From: Amycolatopsis acididurans
Lineage (GTDB): Bacteria; Actinomycetota; Actinomycetes; Mycobacteriales; Pseudonocardiaceae
Direction of reading: 5' to 3'
Assembly: GCF_012328925.1 (NCBI RefSeq)
Contig: NZ_JAAXLS010000013.1
Location: forward strand, 104,569 to 168,568
DNA: 64,000 bases
In this document: piece by piece, positions 1 to 11,034 of the stretch
Layout: each line of letters opens with the position of its first letter
Numbering within the stretch: position 1 is the first letter of the stretch
Notes under the pieces: generated by a model
Database searches by the model: none
Told to the model about the DNA's origin: nothing
Seen by the model: the letters and a program-made list of their open reading frames with translations, nothing else
Translations under genes and position numbers: made by a program

Positions 1-507
1 GTCCAGCGACAGTGTCATCTGCTCGCCGCGCGCCGCGAAGATCTGGTCGTTGAGCATCGTGTAACGCGTGCTGTTGGTGATCCACTTCTGATCGAAGTGA
101 TCGTGCGTCAGCGTGGGCAGAATGCCGATCATGGCGAGCCGGGCGCCCGAGTCGCCCGCCTTCTTCGCCGCCTCGCCAAGGAATCCGCGAAGATCGTGTT
201 CCAGATCGAGTGCCGAGTTTCCGGCCAGTGGTCGCGGTGGGACGTTGAGTTCGATGTTGTGCTGGGACAGTTCGGTGGTGAACGACGGGTCGTCCAGCGC
301 GTCGAGGACCTGGAAGTTGCACATCGAAGGGCGCAGACCCGCGTCGACGAGGTTCAGCTCGACTTCGAGCCCGATATGTCTTCGCGGGAAGGAAAATCCG
401 CCCTCGGTCAGCATCCTGCCCAGTGTGTCCAGACAGCGCTGGACCTTGCGGCGGTATCTCGCACGGTCGCGTGGGTTGAAGTCATCCGCCGAAAGATCCT
501 GGCCCAT
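1..507 (-). CDS. Glutamate-cysteine ligase family (GCS2/YbdK-like), 3' part missing
   Basis: The first 169 codons are present and the rest lies beyond the left edge. The N-terminus begins MGQDLSADDF and carries the GCS2-type stretch RRHIGLEVELNLVD (about residues 42-55), followed by SQHNIELNVPPRPL. These match the ATP-dependent carboxylate-amine ligase fold that makes gamma-glutamyl amide bonds in the cytoplasm. In actinomycetes such enzymes may act in ergothioneine or related thiol pathways, but the substrate cannot be read here. The start at 507 is chosen because an AGGGAAGG ribosome-binding sequence precedes the ATG. It is divergent from the RNA methyltransferase gene. The roughly 200-bp gap between them has no obvious dyad. 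Confidence 0.8.
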   Translation of the reverse strand, partial: MGQDLSADDFNPRDRARYRRKVQRCLDTLGRMLTEGGFSFPRRHIGLEVELNLVDAGLRPSMCNFQVLDALDDPSFTTELSQHNIELNVPPRPLAGNSALDLEHDLRGFLGEAAKKAGDSGARLAMIGILPTLTHDHFDQKWITNSTRYTMLNDQIFAARGEQMTLSLD

Positions 508-713
508 GCCTTCCCTGCTTCTCATCGCCCGGGCGTCGCGGGGTCTGGGGACTGTTGCCCGGCGGACAACAGTTGCACAGCAACGCGAACTGGGGCTATC
601 GGCCAAATTGGTGCAGTACGTTGGTCGAGTCTGACTAAGCGCGAGGCTGCGCCGTTCGTCGTAGGGCTACCCGACTCGTTCGGAGCAATGACCCTCGGGC
701 CAGACTCGTCCTT

Positions 714-1511
714 GTGGCGCAGCTGATCTCCGTACACGACGTGGCCGACCCCCGGCTCGATGACTTCCGTGACCTCACGACGGCCGACCGCAGGCCCGAC
801 CGCCCCGGCGGCCGCGGGTTCGTGATCGCCGAGGGGACGGTGGTGGTCCGTCGTCTGCTCGCGTCCGGTTACCCGGTTCGCGCGTTGTTAGGCGTCGAAC
901 GCCGGATCAGTGATCTGGAACCCGATCTGGCCGGATTCGAGGTGCCCGCGTACGTCGCCTCGGCCGACGTGATGGCCGGGGTCGTCGGTTTTCATCTCAA
1001 CCGCGGCGTGCTCGCGGTCGCCGGCCGTGCGCCACAACCGTCCGTCGTGGACATCCTCGCCGGCTCCCGGGTGGTCGCGGTGCTCGAAGGTGTCGGCGAT
1101 CACGAGAACCTCGGCGCGTTGTTCCGCAACGCGGCCGCGCTCGGCGTCGGTGGCGTGCTGCTCGGTGCGGGCTGCGCCGATCCGTTGTACAGACGCAGTG
1201 TGCGAGTTTCGATGGGCAATGTGCTGCGCGTGCCCTTCGCCCGGCTGGAGCCGTGGCCCGATGGTCTGTCCACAGTCCGGGAAAGCGGTTTCACGATCGC
1301 CGCGCTGACTCCCCGGCCGGACTCGGTCGCGCTGCGCGAACTGACCGGGAAGCGGGTCGCGTTGCTGTTCGGTTCGGAAGGCCCGGGACTCACCGAGGAG
1401 GCGATCGCGGCCGCCGACGTCACCGTGCGCATCCCGATGGCGGACGGGGTCGATTCGCTCAATGTCGCCACGGCGGCCGCCATCGCGTTCTACGAGACCG
1501 CCGGGCGGTAA
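714..1511 (+). CDS. TrmH/SpoU-family RNA methyltransferase
   Basis: A 265-aa SPOUT methyltransferase that would 2'-O-methylate tRNA or rRNA using SAM. The three SpoU motifs are visible: EGVGDHENLGALFRNAAALG around residue 125, LLFGSEGPGL around residue 219, and IPMADGVDSLNVATAAAIAF near the C-terminus, which together form the trefoil-knot SAM site. The N-terminal part resembles the substrate-binding domain of rRNA 2'-O-ribose methyltransferases. It starts with GTG and has no clear ribosome-binding site. It corresponds in context to M. tuberculosis Rv0881 (from memory). The RNA target is unknown. Confidence 0.9.
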   Translation: MAQLISVHDVADPRLDDFRDLTTADRRPDRPGGRGFVIAEGTVVVRRLLASGYPVRALLGVERRISDLEPDLAGFEVPAYVASADVMAGVVGFHLNRGVLAVAGRAPQPSVVDILAGSRVVAVLEGVGDHENLGALFRNAAALGVGGVLLGAGCADPLYRRSVRVSMGNVLRVPFARLEPWPDGLSTVRESGFTIAALTPRPDSVALRELTGKRVALLFGSEGPGLTEEAIAAADVTVRIPMADGVDSLNVATAAAIAFYETAGR

Positions 1512-1549
1512 GTTGTGCTCGTTCTGAGAGCCGGGGGAGGAGGCAGCGG

Positions 1550-2164
1550 GTGGAGCTGCGGATCCGCGAGGAACGGGCCGTGCTCAAGGGGCATGGCGAG
1601 GCCTACACGCGGGAGATCGATCCGCACAGTCTCGCGCTGGGCGCCGAGCTTTCCGATGCGCTGCACGAATGGGCGCGGGTCGCCTCGGCGGTGCGTCGCG
1701 CGGCGGAGGCGGGTGACCCCGGCGAGGCCGCGGCGGTCGTGTCGCGGCGCGGGCAGCAGCTCGCGGCGAAGGTGGCGACCGTGATGGGGACTCCGGTGCA
1801 CTACATCGATCCGGTCACCGATGAGGAGACAGTCGTGCCGCCGTTGTTGCCGGACGAGGCCGAGCCGTCGCTGCGGCGCCGGTTGTTCGGCACCGGAGAG
1901 GCGGAGCCGACGCCGTGGGGCACCGGCCTCGTCGTGTCGGCGTTCATCGCGGTCGTGGTGATCACCGCGATGCTCGCGCTCGCCGTGACGCTGGCCGCTG
2001 AGACCGCGGACTGGCTGGTGCTGCTCGCGTCGGTCGTGGTGACCGCCGGGATCGCGCCGTCGCTGTGGCTGACGCGGCGGCTGCCGATCATCCGGTGGAT
2101 CTCGCTGGGCGCGGCCGCCGGTGTGGTGCTCTCGTGGTTCGGGGTTCTCGCGATCGTCTTCTAG
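1550..2164 (+). CDS. DUF2537 family membrane protein
   Basis: A 204-aa protein. The first 120 residues are soluble and charged (VELRIREERAVLKGHGEA and onward). Three hydrophobic segments follow, roughly residues 125-150, 157-172 and 183-204, with the last at the extreme C-terminus. This architecture and its place immediately after the TrmH-family gene match DUF2537 proteins such as M. tuberculosis Rv0882 (from memory). The GTG start at 1550 has a very strong GGGGGAGGAGG Shine-Dalgarno about 8 nt upstream, which decides it over longer in-frame extensions. The function is unknown for the family. Confidence 0.8.
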   Translation: MELRIREERAVLKGHGEAYTREIDPHSLALGAELSDALHEWARVASAVRRAAEAGDPGEAAAVVSRRGQQLAAKVATVMGTPVHYIDPVTDEETVVPPLLPDEAEPSLRRRLFGTGEAEPTPWGTGLVVSAFIAVVVITAMLALAVTLAAETADWLVLLASVVVTAGIAPSLWLTRRLPIIRWISLGAAAGVVLSWFGVLAIVF

Positions 2165-2167
2165 ATT
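2162..2167 (+). promoter_or_regulatory. Candidate -10 (TAGATT) for a leaderless transcript
   Basis: TAGATT lies exactly 6 nt before the ATG at 2174, the spacing expected when transcription starts at the start codon. The first three bases are the TAG stop codon of the DUF2537 gene. No Shine-Dalgarno is visible for the downstream gene. This is inferred from spacing only; no matching -35 is evident. Confidence 0.4.
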
Positions 2168-2173
2168 GGGGCC

Positions 2174-2536
2174 ATGGCCAGTGACCCGCTGCCGCGCCTG
2201 CGTGCGTTGTGCCTCGCGTTGCCGGAGACCACGGAACGGTTGAGCCACGGCGAGCCGACGTGGTTCGTGCGCGGCAGGAAGACGTTCGTGATGTACGCCG
2301 ATCACCATCACGACGACCGGCTGGCGTTCTGGTGCGCCGCGCCGCCGGGCGCGCAGGAGCAGATGACCGGCGAGGAACCGGAACGGTTCTTCCGGCCGCC
2401 GTACGTGGGGCACCGCGGCTGGCTCGGGGTGTGGCTCGACGTGCGGGTGGACTGGGCCGAGATCGGCGAGATCGTGACCGGTGCCTACCGCGTCATCGCA
2501 CCCAAGACCTTGGTCGCCAGGCTGGACGGTCCCTAA
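2174..2536 (+). CDS. MmcQ/YjbR family protein
   Basis: A 120-aa small cytoplasmic protein of the MmcQ/YjbR (CyaY-like double-wing) fold. Typical features are the early LCLALPETTERLSHGEPTWF segment, the RPPYVGHRGWLGVWLD block around residues 75-90, and a C-terminal AYRVIAPKTLVARLD. Members are thought to bind DNA or act in stress responses, but no reaction is established. It starts 9 nt after the DUF2537 stop and appears leaderless (see the -10 at 2162). Its last codon overlaps the convergent sepH stop by 4 nt. Confidence 0.85.
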   Translation: MASDPLPRLRALCLALPETTERLSHGEPTWFVRGRKTFVMYADHHHDDRLAFWCAAPPGAQEQMTGEEPERFFRPPYVGHRGWLGVWLDVRVDWAEIGEIVTGAYRVIAPKTLVARLDGP

Positions 2537-3375
2537 CCCCGCTGGGAGCGGACGCCCAGCAGGACGTCCTCCCAGGCCGGGACGGCCGGATGCGACTTCT
2601 TAGACTTCGGCTTCGCGGCGGGCTTCGGTGTCGGCGCGCCCGGAAGCGTCTGCTGGCCGTCCTCGGTACCAGTGGACGCCGCGGGCTGCTCCGGCTCCGG
2701 CTCGGGCTCCTCCGCCACCGGCTCCGGCTCCGGCTCCGGCGCCGCGGGCTCGGCCTCCGCGATCTCGGGCTCGACGGCACGCAACGTGCGTGGAGCGCGG
2801 TTCGGGTCCAGCAGGTCCTCGGCCTGCTCGTCCAGCGCGGCGACCGTGCCGCCGTGCGCGCCCGGCGAGAACGACCAGTGCGCGGCCAGCTCGGAACGCC
2901 CGGTCTGCCAGCGCAGTTCGACGACCCACTTGCCGTCGTCGCCCTTCCAGGAGTCCCATTCGGCCTGCGAGTAGTCCTGCCCGCGCACGCCGAAGGCGTA
3001 CGCCACGACCTCCGTCAGCGAGCGCACGTCCGGACCGTCCTCGCGCACCGGATGCGCCGCCTGTGCCAGCTCCGCGGTGCGCGAACGCTCCAGCAGCACG
3101 GGATAGGCGAACCGCTCGACCCGCGCCACAGCCACGCCCGCGGTCTCCGCCACCTGCTCGACGGATTCGCCGGCCCGGATGCGGGCCTGAATCTCCCGTG
3201 GTCGCATTTGGCTCTCCATCTCGATTTCGATCTGACCGAGCCGGGTGATATCGCCCCTCGCGGCCGCCCTCAGCCTCTCATCCGCGGGCAGGAGGAAACG
3301 CTCGCGGCGCGCCGGGTCTTCGCACACGATGGACTTCCCGTCCTCGTGCAGCCCGACTACCCTCAGCGCTCGCAT
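2533..3375 (-). CDS. sepH: SepH, cell division protein (DUF3071)
   Basis: A 280-aa homologue of SepH, the actinobacterial FtsZ-associated protein that promotes FtsZ assembly at the septum. The N-terminus MRALRVVGLHEDGKSIVCED and a helix-turn-helix-like segment (MRPREIQARIRAGESVEQVA, about residues 65-85) form the conserved DUF3071 region. The C-terminal third is a low-complexity Glu/Pro/Ala tail (EPEPEPVAEEPEPEPEQP) ending in a conserved-looking VPAWEDVLLGVRSQRG. The ATG at 3375 is preceded by GGCGAGGAGG and is preferred over a longer upstream reading. It is divergent from the GT87 gene. In M. tuberculosis the equivalent is Rv0883c, next to serC as here. Confidence 0.93.
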   Translation of the reverse strand: MRALRVVGLHEDGKSIVCEDPARRERFLLPADERLRAAARGDITRLGQIEIEMESQMRPREIQARIRAGESVEQVAETAGVAVARVERFAYPVLLERSRTAELAQAAHPVREDGPDVRSLTEVVAYAFGVRGQDYSQAEWDSWKGDDGKWVVELRWQTGRSELAAHWSFSPGAHGGTVAALDEQAEDLLDPNRAPRTLRAVEPEIAEAEPAAPEPEPEPVAEEPEPEPEQPAASTGTEDGQQTLPGAPTPKPAAKPKSKKSHPAVPAWEDVLLGVRSQRG

Positions 3376-3577
3376 CCTCGCCTCCTCGCCGACTTCACCT
3401 TTGTGGGTAATAACGGTAGAGCGGCGCGTCGGCTTGACGCGTAAGGCGCGCCGATTCCACGCTACCCAATTGTTGATCTTCAGGCATGAACGGTGACCAA
3501 GCCCGCTCAACACGCCTCGCGCGCAGCGTCACGAAGGGGCGAATCTCGGGCAGTATTCGTCCGTGCTGGGGCGAAGA

Positions 3578-5785
<2,208 letters not shown>

Positions 5786-7135
5786 TCATGCACGCCAGCC
5801 CCCTTCATCCACACCGCCGGGGATGGGTGCCGCCGGGTCGTACGGGGTGCGGGTGAAGACGAAGGTCGCCAGGTCGAGATGCGTCGGTGTGCCGTCGGAG
5901 GCACGCCCGACCCGCAACGTCTCGCCCGCGTAGTACCCGTCGAGACCGAGCCACGCGTCGTCGCCGAGGGGACGGAACCGCGACGCCCGCCCGGCGCCGC
6001 GCACCGGATCGAGGCTGAGCATCCCGTCCGGAATCACGCGTAGCAGGTACGGCGTCGGTCCCCAGTGCCAGAGCCCGGTCAGCGGCATCAGCGCGGGGTC
6101 TACTTCGGACGGCCGCCATTCCGCGGGCAGGTTCGGCTCGTGCTCGTCGGCGATCGTGATCAGGTCGATCGCCAGCGCGAGGATCGCGGGCCCGGACGTG
6201 GTGTTGGCCAGCACCAGCGCGCCCGTCCCGGTGCCGGAATCGGTGATGGTGCAGGCGAGGAACCCCGGCATGGAACCGGTGTGCCCGGCCAGCCGCCGTC
6301 CCTGGTGGCGCACGAGCTGAAGGCCGAGGCCGTACCCCGCGGTCCACGAGTCGCCCTCGTCCACGGTCGCGACGGCGCGCATCTCGGCGACGGTGTCGGG
6401 GTGCAGCACCTCGCCCGTGTGCCCGCCGACGAACGCGGTCCACCGCGCGAGGTCGTTGACCGTCGACCACAGCTGTCCCGCCGGGGCCATCGCCCCGGCG
6501 TCCGGGGTGGGCTCCGGCAGCAGCACGTCCGCGTACGGGTGCACCGCCCAGCCGCGCGCGTGCCGTCCCTCCGGATGCGGGCTCGTGCGCGTCATGCCCA
6601 GCGGCCTGAGGATCTCCGCGCGCACCACGTCCAGCCAGCTCGTTCCCCGGTGACGCGCGAGCAGTTCACCGAGCACGCCGTAGCCGACGTTGGAGTAGTG
6701 GAAACGGCTGCCCGGACGGTTCTTCACCGCGTCCGAGGTCAGGCTCGCCTCCAGCGTGTCCCAGCTGCCGCCGGGGCTGCGTTCCCACCACGAACCCGGC
6801 GACTCCGACGTGAGCCCGCCGGTGTGCGACAGCAGCTGCGCGATCGTGGCCGAGCCGAAGCCGGTGCCGGGCACGTGCTTGTCGAGCGGATCGTTGAGGT
6901 CGAGCCTGCCCTCGTCGCGTAACCGCATGACCGCGGCGGCGACCAGCGACTTCGTGATCGAGCCGAGCCGGTACTGGGTGTCGTTGTCCGGCGGTGTGCC
7001 CTCCACGGTGCCCCGCGCACCGGACCAGGTCAGCTCGCCGTCGCGCACGACGCCGGCGACGATCGACGGGACCCGTGCGGCGGACTGTTCGGTCGCGAGC
7101 CGGCGGAGCAGGGCGAATTCGGTGCTGGACAGCAT
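5786..7135 (-). CDS. Serine hydrolase of the beta-lactamase/penicillin-binding-protein C family
   Basis: A 449-aa beta-lactamase-fold serine hydrolase (class C/EstB-like). The nucleophile motif SITK is at residues 59-62, the YSN tyrosine motif at 147-149 (FHYSNVGYG), and a HTG motif occurs in LAGHTGSMPGF. A C-terminal roughly 100-residue beta domain follows. There is no signal peptide, so it is probably cytoplasmic. Family members are esterases, D-aminopeptidases or carboxypeptidases, and the substrate here is unknown. The ATG at 7135 is chosen because the upstream reading runs into the terminator hairpin. CAGAAT lies 6 nt upstream of this ATG, suggesting a leaderless start. Confidence 0.87.
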   Translation of the reverse strand: MLSSTEFALLRRLATEQSAARVPSIVAGVVRDGELTWSGARGTVEGTPPDNDTQYRLGSITKSLVAAAVMRLRDEGRLDLNDPLDKHVPGTGFGSATIAQLLSHTGGLTSESPGSWWERSPGGSWDTLEASLTSDAVKNRPGSRFHYSNVGYGVLGELLARHRGTSWLDVVRAEILRPLGMTRTSPHPEGRHARGWAVHPYADVLLPEPTPDAGAMAPAGQLWSTVNDLARWTAFVGGHTGEVLHPDTVAEMRAVATVDEGDSWTAGYGLGLQLVRHQGRRLAGHTGSMPGFLACTITDSGTGTGALVLANTTSGPAILALAIDLITIADEHEPNLPAEWRPSEVDPALMPLTGLWHWGPTPYLLRVIPDGMLSLDPVRGAGRASRFRPLGDDAWLGLDGYYAGETLRVGRASDGTPTHLDLATFVFTRTPYDPAAPIPGGVDEGGWRA

Positions 7136-7171
7136 GCGGACATTCTGCCCTCGCTTGCTCCGCCCCCATGG

Positions 7172-7220
7172 CGTGAGGGACCCCCTCGTGGTGGATGGCG
7201 CCACGAGGGGGTCCCTCACG
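7172..7220. terminator. Perfect 20-bp inverted repeat, probable citA terminator
   Basis: Arms 7172-7191 and 7201-7220 are perfectly complementary around a 9-nt loop, with GTGAGGGACCCCCTCGTGG in the left arm. It sits 9 nt past the citA stop and upstream of the hydrolase gene, both on the minus strand, so it would end citA transcripts. The GAGGGACC core resembles repeat hairpins that I associate with Amycolatopsis genomes. There is no U-tract, as is common in high-GC actinomycetes. Confidence 0.75.
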
Positions 7221-7229
7221 GACAGCGGC

Positions 7230-8378
7230 TCAGAGCGTGGTGACCGCGCTCCAGCCCTCGACCTCGTCCGGGGTGCGCGGGCTGGGGCCGACGTAGGTCG
7301 CCGACGGGCGGACCAGGCGGCCGGTGCGCTTCTGCTCCAGGATGTGCGCGGCCCAGCCCGCGGTGCGGGCCGAGGTGAACATCGCGGGCATCATGTGCGG
7401 CGGGACCTTCGCGAAGTCCAGGATCACCGCGGCCCAGAACTCGACGTTCGTCTCGATCTGCCGGTCAGGGCGGCGCTCCCGCAGCTCGGCCAGCGCGGCC
7501 TGCTCCAGCGCCGCCGCGACCTCGTACCGTTCTGCGCCCAGCTCCTTGCAGGTGCGGCGCAGCACGCGCGCACGCGGGTCCTCGGCGCGGTAGACGCGGT
7601 GGCCGAAGCCCATCAGCCGTTCCTTGCGGTCGAGGATGCCCTTGACCAGCGCCCGCGCGTCGCCCGAGCGCTCGACCTCCTCGATCATTGGCAGGACGCG
7701 GGCCGGGGCGCCGCCGTGCAGCGGCCCGGACATCGCGCCGATCGCGCCGGACAGCGCCGCGGCCACGTCGGAACCGGTGGACGCGATGACCCGCGAGGTG
7801 AAGGTGGAGGCGTTCATGCCGTGCTCGGCGGCCGACACCCAGTAGGCGTCCACGGCTTTGACGTGGGCCGGGTCGGGCTCGCCCCGCCAGCGGATCATGA
7901 ACCGCTCGGTGATCGTCCTGGCCTCGTCGACCCGCGACTGCGGGACGGCGGGGACGCCGATGCCCCGCGCGGACTGCGCGACGTAGGACAACGCCATCAC
8001 CGAGGCGCGGGCCAGGTTGTCGCGGGCTTCCTCGTCGCTGATGTCCAGCAGGGGACGGTATCCCCAGATCGGGGCCAGCATCGCGAGGCCGGCCTGCACG
8101 TCGACCCGGACGTCGCCGGTGTGCACGGGCAGCGGGAACGGTTCGGCGGGTGGCAGCGGATTGCCGAACCTGCCGTCGACCAGCAGGCCCCACACGTCGC
8201 CGAAGCTGACCTTGCCCGCCAGGTCCTCGATGTCCACGCCCCGGTAGCGCAGCGCGCCACCGTCGCGGTCCGGCTCGGCGATCTCGGTGCGGAAGGCGAC
8301 CACGCCTTCCAGACCCGGTTTGAAGCCGTCGTCAGGTGCCGCCGGCTGGTTGTTCACAACAGGCGCTGAGGTAGTCAC
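7230..8378 (-). CDS. citA: Citrate synthase 2
   Basis: A 382-aa second citrate synthase condensing oxaloacetate with acetyl-CoA (propionyl-CoA use cannot be excluded). It aligns from memory with M. tuberculosis CitA (Rv0889c): GLEGVVAFRTEIAEPDRDGG at the start, then YWVSAAEHGMNASTFTSRV with the active-site His, GAIGAMSGPLHGGAPARVLP, and MGFGHRVYRAEDPRARVLRR with the catalytic His and Arg. The C-terminal FAKVPPHMMPAMFTSARTAG region is complete. The GTG at 8378 is set by AAAGGTCT upstream and by the homologous N-terminus. It is one of two citrate synthases in this window (see gltA). The hairpin at 7172-7220 follows it. Confidence 0.93.
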   Translation of the reverse strand: MTTSAPVVNNQPAAPDDGFKPGLEGVVAFRTEIAEPDRDGGALRYRGVDIEDLAGKVSFGDVWGLLVDGRFGNPLPPAEPFPLPVHTGDVRVDVQAGLAMLAPIWGYRPLLDISDEEARDNLARASVMALSYVAQSARGIGVPAVPQSRVDEARTITERFMIRWRGEPDPAHVKAVDAYWVSAAEHGMNASTFTSRVIASTGSDVAAALSGAIGAMSGPLHGGAPARVLPMIEEVERSGDARALVKGILDRKERLMGFGHRVYRAEDPRARVLRRTCKELGAERYEVAAALEQAALAELRERRPDRQIETNVEFWAAVILDFAKVPPHMMPAMFTSARTAGWAAHILEQKRTGRLVRPSATYVGPSPRTPDEVEGWSAVTTL

Positions 8379-8708
8379 GGTGAGAGACCTTTCAGTATCC
8401 GAGCGGGTGCCGCACCCAACCGGTCCTCCGACGCGACCGCTCCTGCCTCGCATCGCTGCGTGCGGCCCCTTCGACCTGCGTTCCCCGACAAAAAGTTGCC
8501 CTCTGTTCGTGCCCGCGCAAGCGGCACGCGGGGCGCGCACCGTCGCACGGATGCCCAAACCATGCCCCTCCGGCGGGCGAGTGGCAATCGAAAGAAGCGG
8601 TGGTTTCGGTCACGATTACGAGAACGATTCAGTCAACGGAGGCCTTCTCGTGTAAATCCTGTGTTTCTCGCGGGCGCGCCCGCGCCCGCGCGGTGATAGA
8701 CCTAGCTC
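8379..8708. other. 330-bp intergenic region between citA and the urease operon
   Basis: It separates the divergent citA and ureA genes and must carry both promoters. Visible structure is a short dyad GGGTGCCGCACCC near 8405 and a perfect 16-bp GC palindrome CGCGGGCGCGCCCGCG at 8669-8684, which could form a hairpin in a urease leader. TAGACC about 14 nt before ureA is a weak -10 candidate. I see no riboswitch-like fold and no credible small gene; the several open frames here are GC-driven. Confidence 0.5.
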
Positions 8709-9011
8709 ATGCACCTCAGCCCCCAGGAACGCGACAAGCTCCTGATCCACGTCGCCGCCGACGTCGCCCGCCGGCGCCTCGAGCGCGGCGTGAAGCTGAA
8801 CTACCCCGAGGCCGTCGCGTTGATCACCGACTTCGTCCTCGAAGGCGCGCGGGACGGGCTGAGCGTGACCGAACTGGTCTCCAGCGGGCGCACCGTGCTC
8901 TCGCGGGAGCAGGTGCTGCCCGGTGTGCCGGAGATGGTCGATTCCGTGCAGGTCGAGGCGACGTTCCCGGACGGCACGAAGCTCGTGACCGTGCACGACC
9001 CGATCGTCTAG
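8709..9011 (+). CDS. ureA: Urease gamma subunit
   Basis: A 100-aa structural subunit of the cytoplasmic nickel urease (urea to ammonia and carbamate). It has the full family length and the canonical [20 protein letters not shown] start, [20 protein letters not shown] and the terminal [10 protein letters not shown]. It is first in a six-gene operon ureABCFGD. ureB follows after an 8-nt gap that contains its GGAGG. The organisation matches mycobacterial urease loci, with gamma, beta and alpha as separate genes. Confidence 0.97.
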   Translation: MHLSPQERDKLLIHVAADVARRRLERGVKLNYPEAVALITDFVLEGARDGLSVTELVSSGRTVLSREQVLPGVPEMVDSVQVEATFPDGTKLVTVHDPIV

Positions 9012-9019
9012 GAGGTTGC

Positions 9020-9319
9020 GTGCACCCCGGAGAGATCATTCCCGCTGGTGAGCCGGTCGAGCTGAACCCGGGCAGGCCGAGGATCACGCTGCGCGTGGTC
9101 AACACCGGCGACCGGCCCGTGCAGGTCGGCTCGCATTTCCACTTCGCCGACACGAATGCGGCGCTGGACTTCGACCGCGCCGCCGCGCAGGGGTGCCGTC
9201 TCGACGTCCCGGCCGGCACGTCGGTGCGCTTCGAACCGGGCGTCGACCGCGAGGTGGCGCTCGTTCCGCTCGCGGGGAACAAGGTCGTGCCGGGGCTGCA
9301 GCGGAAGGAATCGAAGTGA
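9020..9319 (+). CDS. ureB: Urease beta subunit
   Basis: A 99-aa urease beta subunit. It begins GTG as (V)[18 protein letters not shown], contains [19 protein letters not shown] and ends with [16 protein letters not shown], covering the whole family domain. The GTG at 9020 follows a GGAGG at 9011-9015, which decides the start over the long upstream open frame. The stop overlaps the ureC start (GTGA), implying translational coupling. It assembles with UreA and UreC into the urease trimer. Confidence 0.97.
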   Translation: MHPGEIIPAGEPVELNPGRPRITLRVVNTGDRPVQVGSHFHFADTNAALDFDRAAAQGCRLDVPAGTSVRFEPGVDREVALVPLAGNKVVPGLQRKESK

Positions 9320-11034
9320 CCAGCATCGATCGTGAGCGCTATGTCGAGCTGTTCGGCCCGACCGCCGGCGACCGCATCCGGCTCGCGGACACCGAGCTGA
9401 CCATCGAGGTCACCGAGGACCGCAGCATGGGCCCGGGTGCGGGCGACGAGGTCATGTTCGGCGGCGGCAAGGTCATCCGCGAGTCGATGGGCCAGGGCAT
9501 GGCCACCCGCGCCGAGGGTGCGCCGGACCTGATCATCACCGGGGCGGTGATCCTCGACCACTGGGGTGTGATCAAGGCCGACGTCGGCGTCCGTGACGGC
9601 CGCATCGTCGGCATCGGCAAGGCGGGCAACCCGGACACGATGGACGGCGTCGACCCCGCGCTGGTGATCGGCCCGTCCACGGAAGTGCTGGCGGGCAACG
9701 GGAAGATCCTCACCGCGGGCGGGATCGACTGTCACGTGCACTTCATCTGCCCGCAGCTCGTGGACACCGCGCTGGCCGCCGGGCTCACCACTCTCGTCGG
9801 CGGCGGTACGGGCCCGGTCGAGGGCAGCAAGGCCACTACGGTCACCCCCGGCGCGTGGAACCTGGGCCGGATGCTGCGCGCGATGGACGCGATGCCGATC
9901 AACATCATGTTGCTGGGCAAGGGGAACACCGTCCGGCACGACGCGTTGCGTGAGCAGTTCGAGGCCGGTGCCGGTGGCCTGAAGCTGCACGAGGACTGGG
10001 GTTCCACGCCGGCCGCGATCGACGCGGCGCTGACCGTCGCGGGCGAGTACGGCGGCCAGGTCGCCATCCACACCGACACCCTGAACGAGGCCGGATTCGT
10101 GGAGTCCACCGTGGACGCCATCGGCGGCCGTTCGATCAACGCCTACCACACCGAGGGCGCCGGTGGCGGGCACGCGCCGGACATCATCAAGGTCGTCTCG
10201 CTGCCCAACGTGCTGCCCTCCTCGACGAACCCGACGCGGCCGCACACCGTGAACACCCTCGACGAGCATCTCGACATGCTCGTGGTGTGCCACCACCTCA
10301 ATCCGTCGGTGCCCGAGGACCTGGCGTTCGCCGAAAGCCGGATCCGGCCGACCACGATCGCCGCCGAGGACGTGCTGCACGACATGGGCGCGATCTCGAT
10401 GATGAGCTCGGATTCCCAGGCCATGGGCCGGATCGGCGAGGTCATCATCCGCACCTGGCAGACCGCGCACGTGATGAAGCAGCGGCGTGGTTGTCTGCCA
10501 GGGGACGGCGCCACCGACAACCTGCGGGCCCGCCGGTACGTCGCGAAGTACACGATCAACCCGGCGATCGCGCACGGCATGGCCCACGAGATCGGCTCGG
10601 TCGAGATCGGCAAGCTCGCCGATCTGGTCCTGTGGGAGCCCAAGTTCTTCGGTGTGCGCCCGCACGTCGTGCTCAAAGGTGGGTTCCCGGCGTGGGCCGC
10701 GATGGGCGACGCGAACGCCTCGATCCCGACCCCGCAGCCGGTGCTGGCGCGGCCGATGTTCGGTGCGCAGCCCTCGGTCGCGGAGGAGACCAGCCTGCAC
10801 TTCGTCACCGAGGCGGCGCTCAAGGCCGACGTCGCGGGCACGTTCGGGCTGCGGCGACGGCTCGCGCGGATCGAGGACACACGGTCGGTCGGCAAGGCGG
10901 ACATGGTGCTCAACGACGCGCTGCCCGACGTCCAGGTGGATCCGGACAGCTTCGCCGTGCACGTGGACGGCGAGCTGATCGAACCGCAGCCGGTGGCGGA
11001 ACTGCCGATGGCGCAACGGTATTTCCTGTTCTGA
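9316..11034 (+). CDS. ureC: Urease alpha (catalytic) subunit
   Basis: A 572-aa catalytic subunit with every active-site residue present. The nickel ligands H140 and H142 are in CHVHFICPQ, the carbamylated lysine is K223 in GLKLHEDWG, then H252 ([10 protein letters not shown]), H278 ([13 protein letters not shown]) and D366 ([11 protein letters not shown]). The mobile-flap Cys325-His326 is in [19 protein letters not shown]. The numbering is offset by +6 from Klebsiella UreC. The length is normal, and the GTG start overlaps the ureB stop. Nothing suggests inactivation. UreD, UreF and UreG encoded downstream load nickel. Confidence 0.98.
   Translation: MTSIDRERYVELFGPTAGDRIRLADTELTIEVTEDRSMGPGAGDEVMFGGGKVIRESMGQGMATRAEGAPDLIITGAVILDHWGVIKADVGVRDGRIVGIGKAGNPDTMDGVDPALVIGPSTEVLAGNGKILTAGGIDCHVHFICPQLVDTALAAGLTTLVGGGTGPVEGSKATTVTPGAWNLGRMLRAMDAMPINIMLLGKGNTVRHDALREQFEAGAGGLKLHEDWGSTPAAIDAALTVAGEYGGQVAIHTDTLNEAGFVESTVDAIGGRSINAYHTEGAGGGHAPDIIKVVSLPNVLPSSTNPTRPHTVNTLDEHLDMLVVCHHLNPSVPEDLAFAESRIRPTTIAAEDVLHDMGAISMMSSDSQAMGRIGEVIIRTWQTAHVMKQRRGCLPGDGATDNLRARRYVAKYTINPAIAHGMAHEIGSVEIGKLADLVLWEPKFFGVRPHVVLKGGFPAWAAMGDANASIPTPQPVLARPMFGAQPSVAEETSLHFVTEAALKADVAGTFGLRRRLARIEDTRSVGKADMVLNDALPDVQVDPDSFAVHVDGELIEPQPVAELPMAQRYFLF

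Noticed and set aside
2690..2765. CCGGCTC-type simple repeat
   Set aside because: It is the coding sequence for the Glu-Pro-rich tail of SepH, not an independent repeat element.
8379..8708. Possible small genes or a riboswitch upstream of urease
   Set aside because: The open frames lack ribosome-binding sites and family features, and I could not draw a conserved riboswitch fold.
8824..11016. 730-codon minus-strand open frame
   Set aside because: It is antisense to ureA, ureB and ureC, whose catalytic residues are all intact; it is a shadow.
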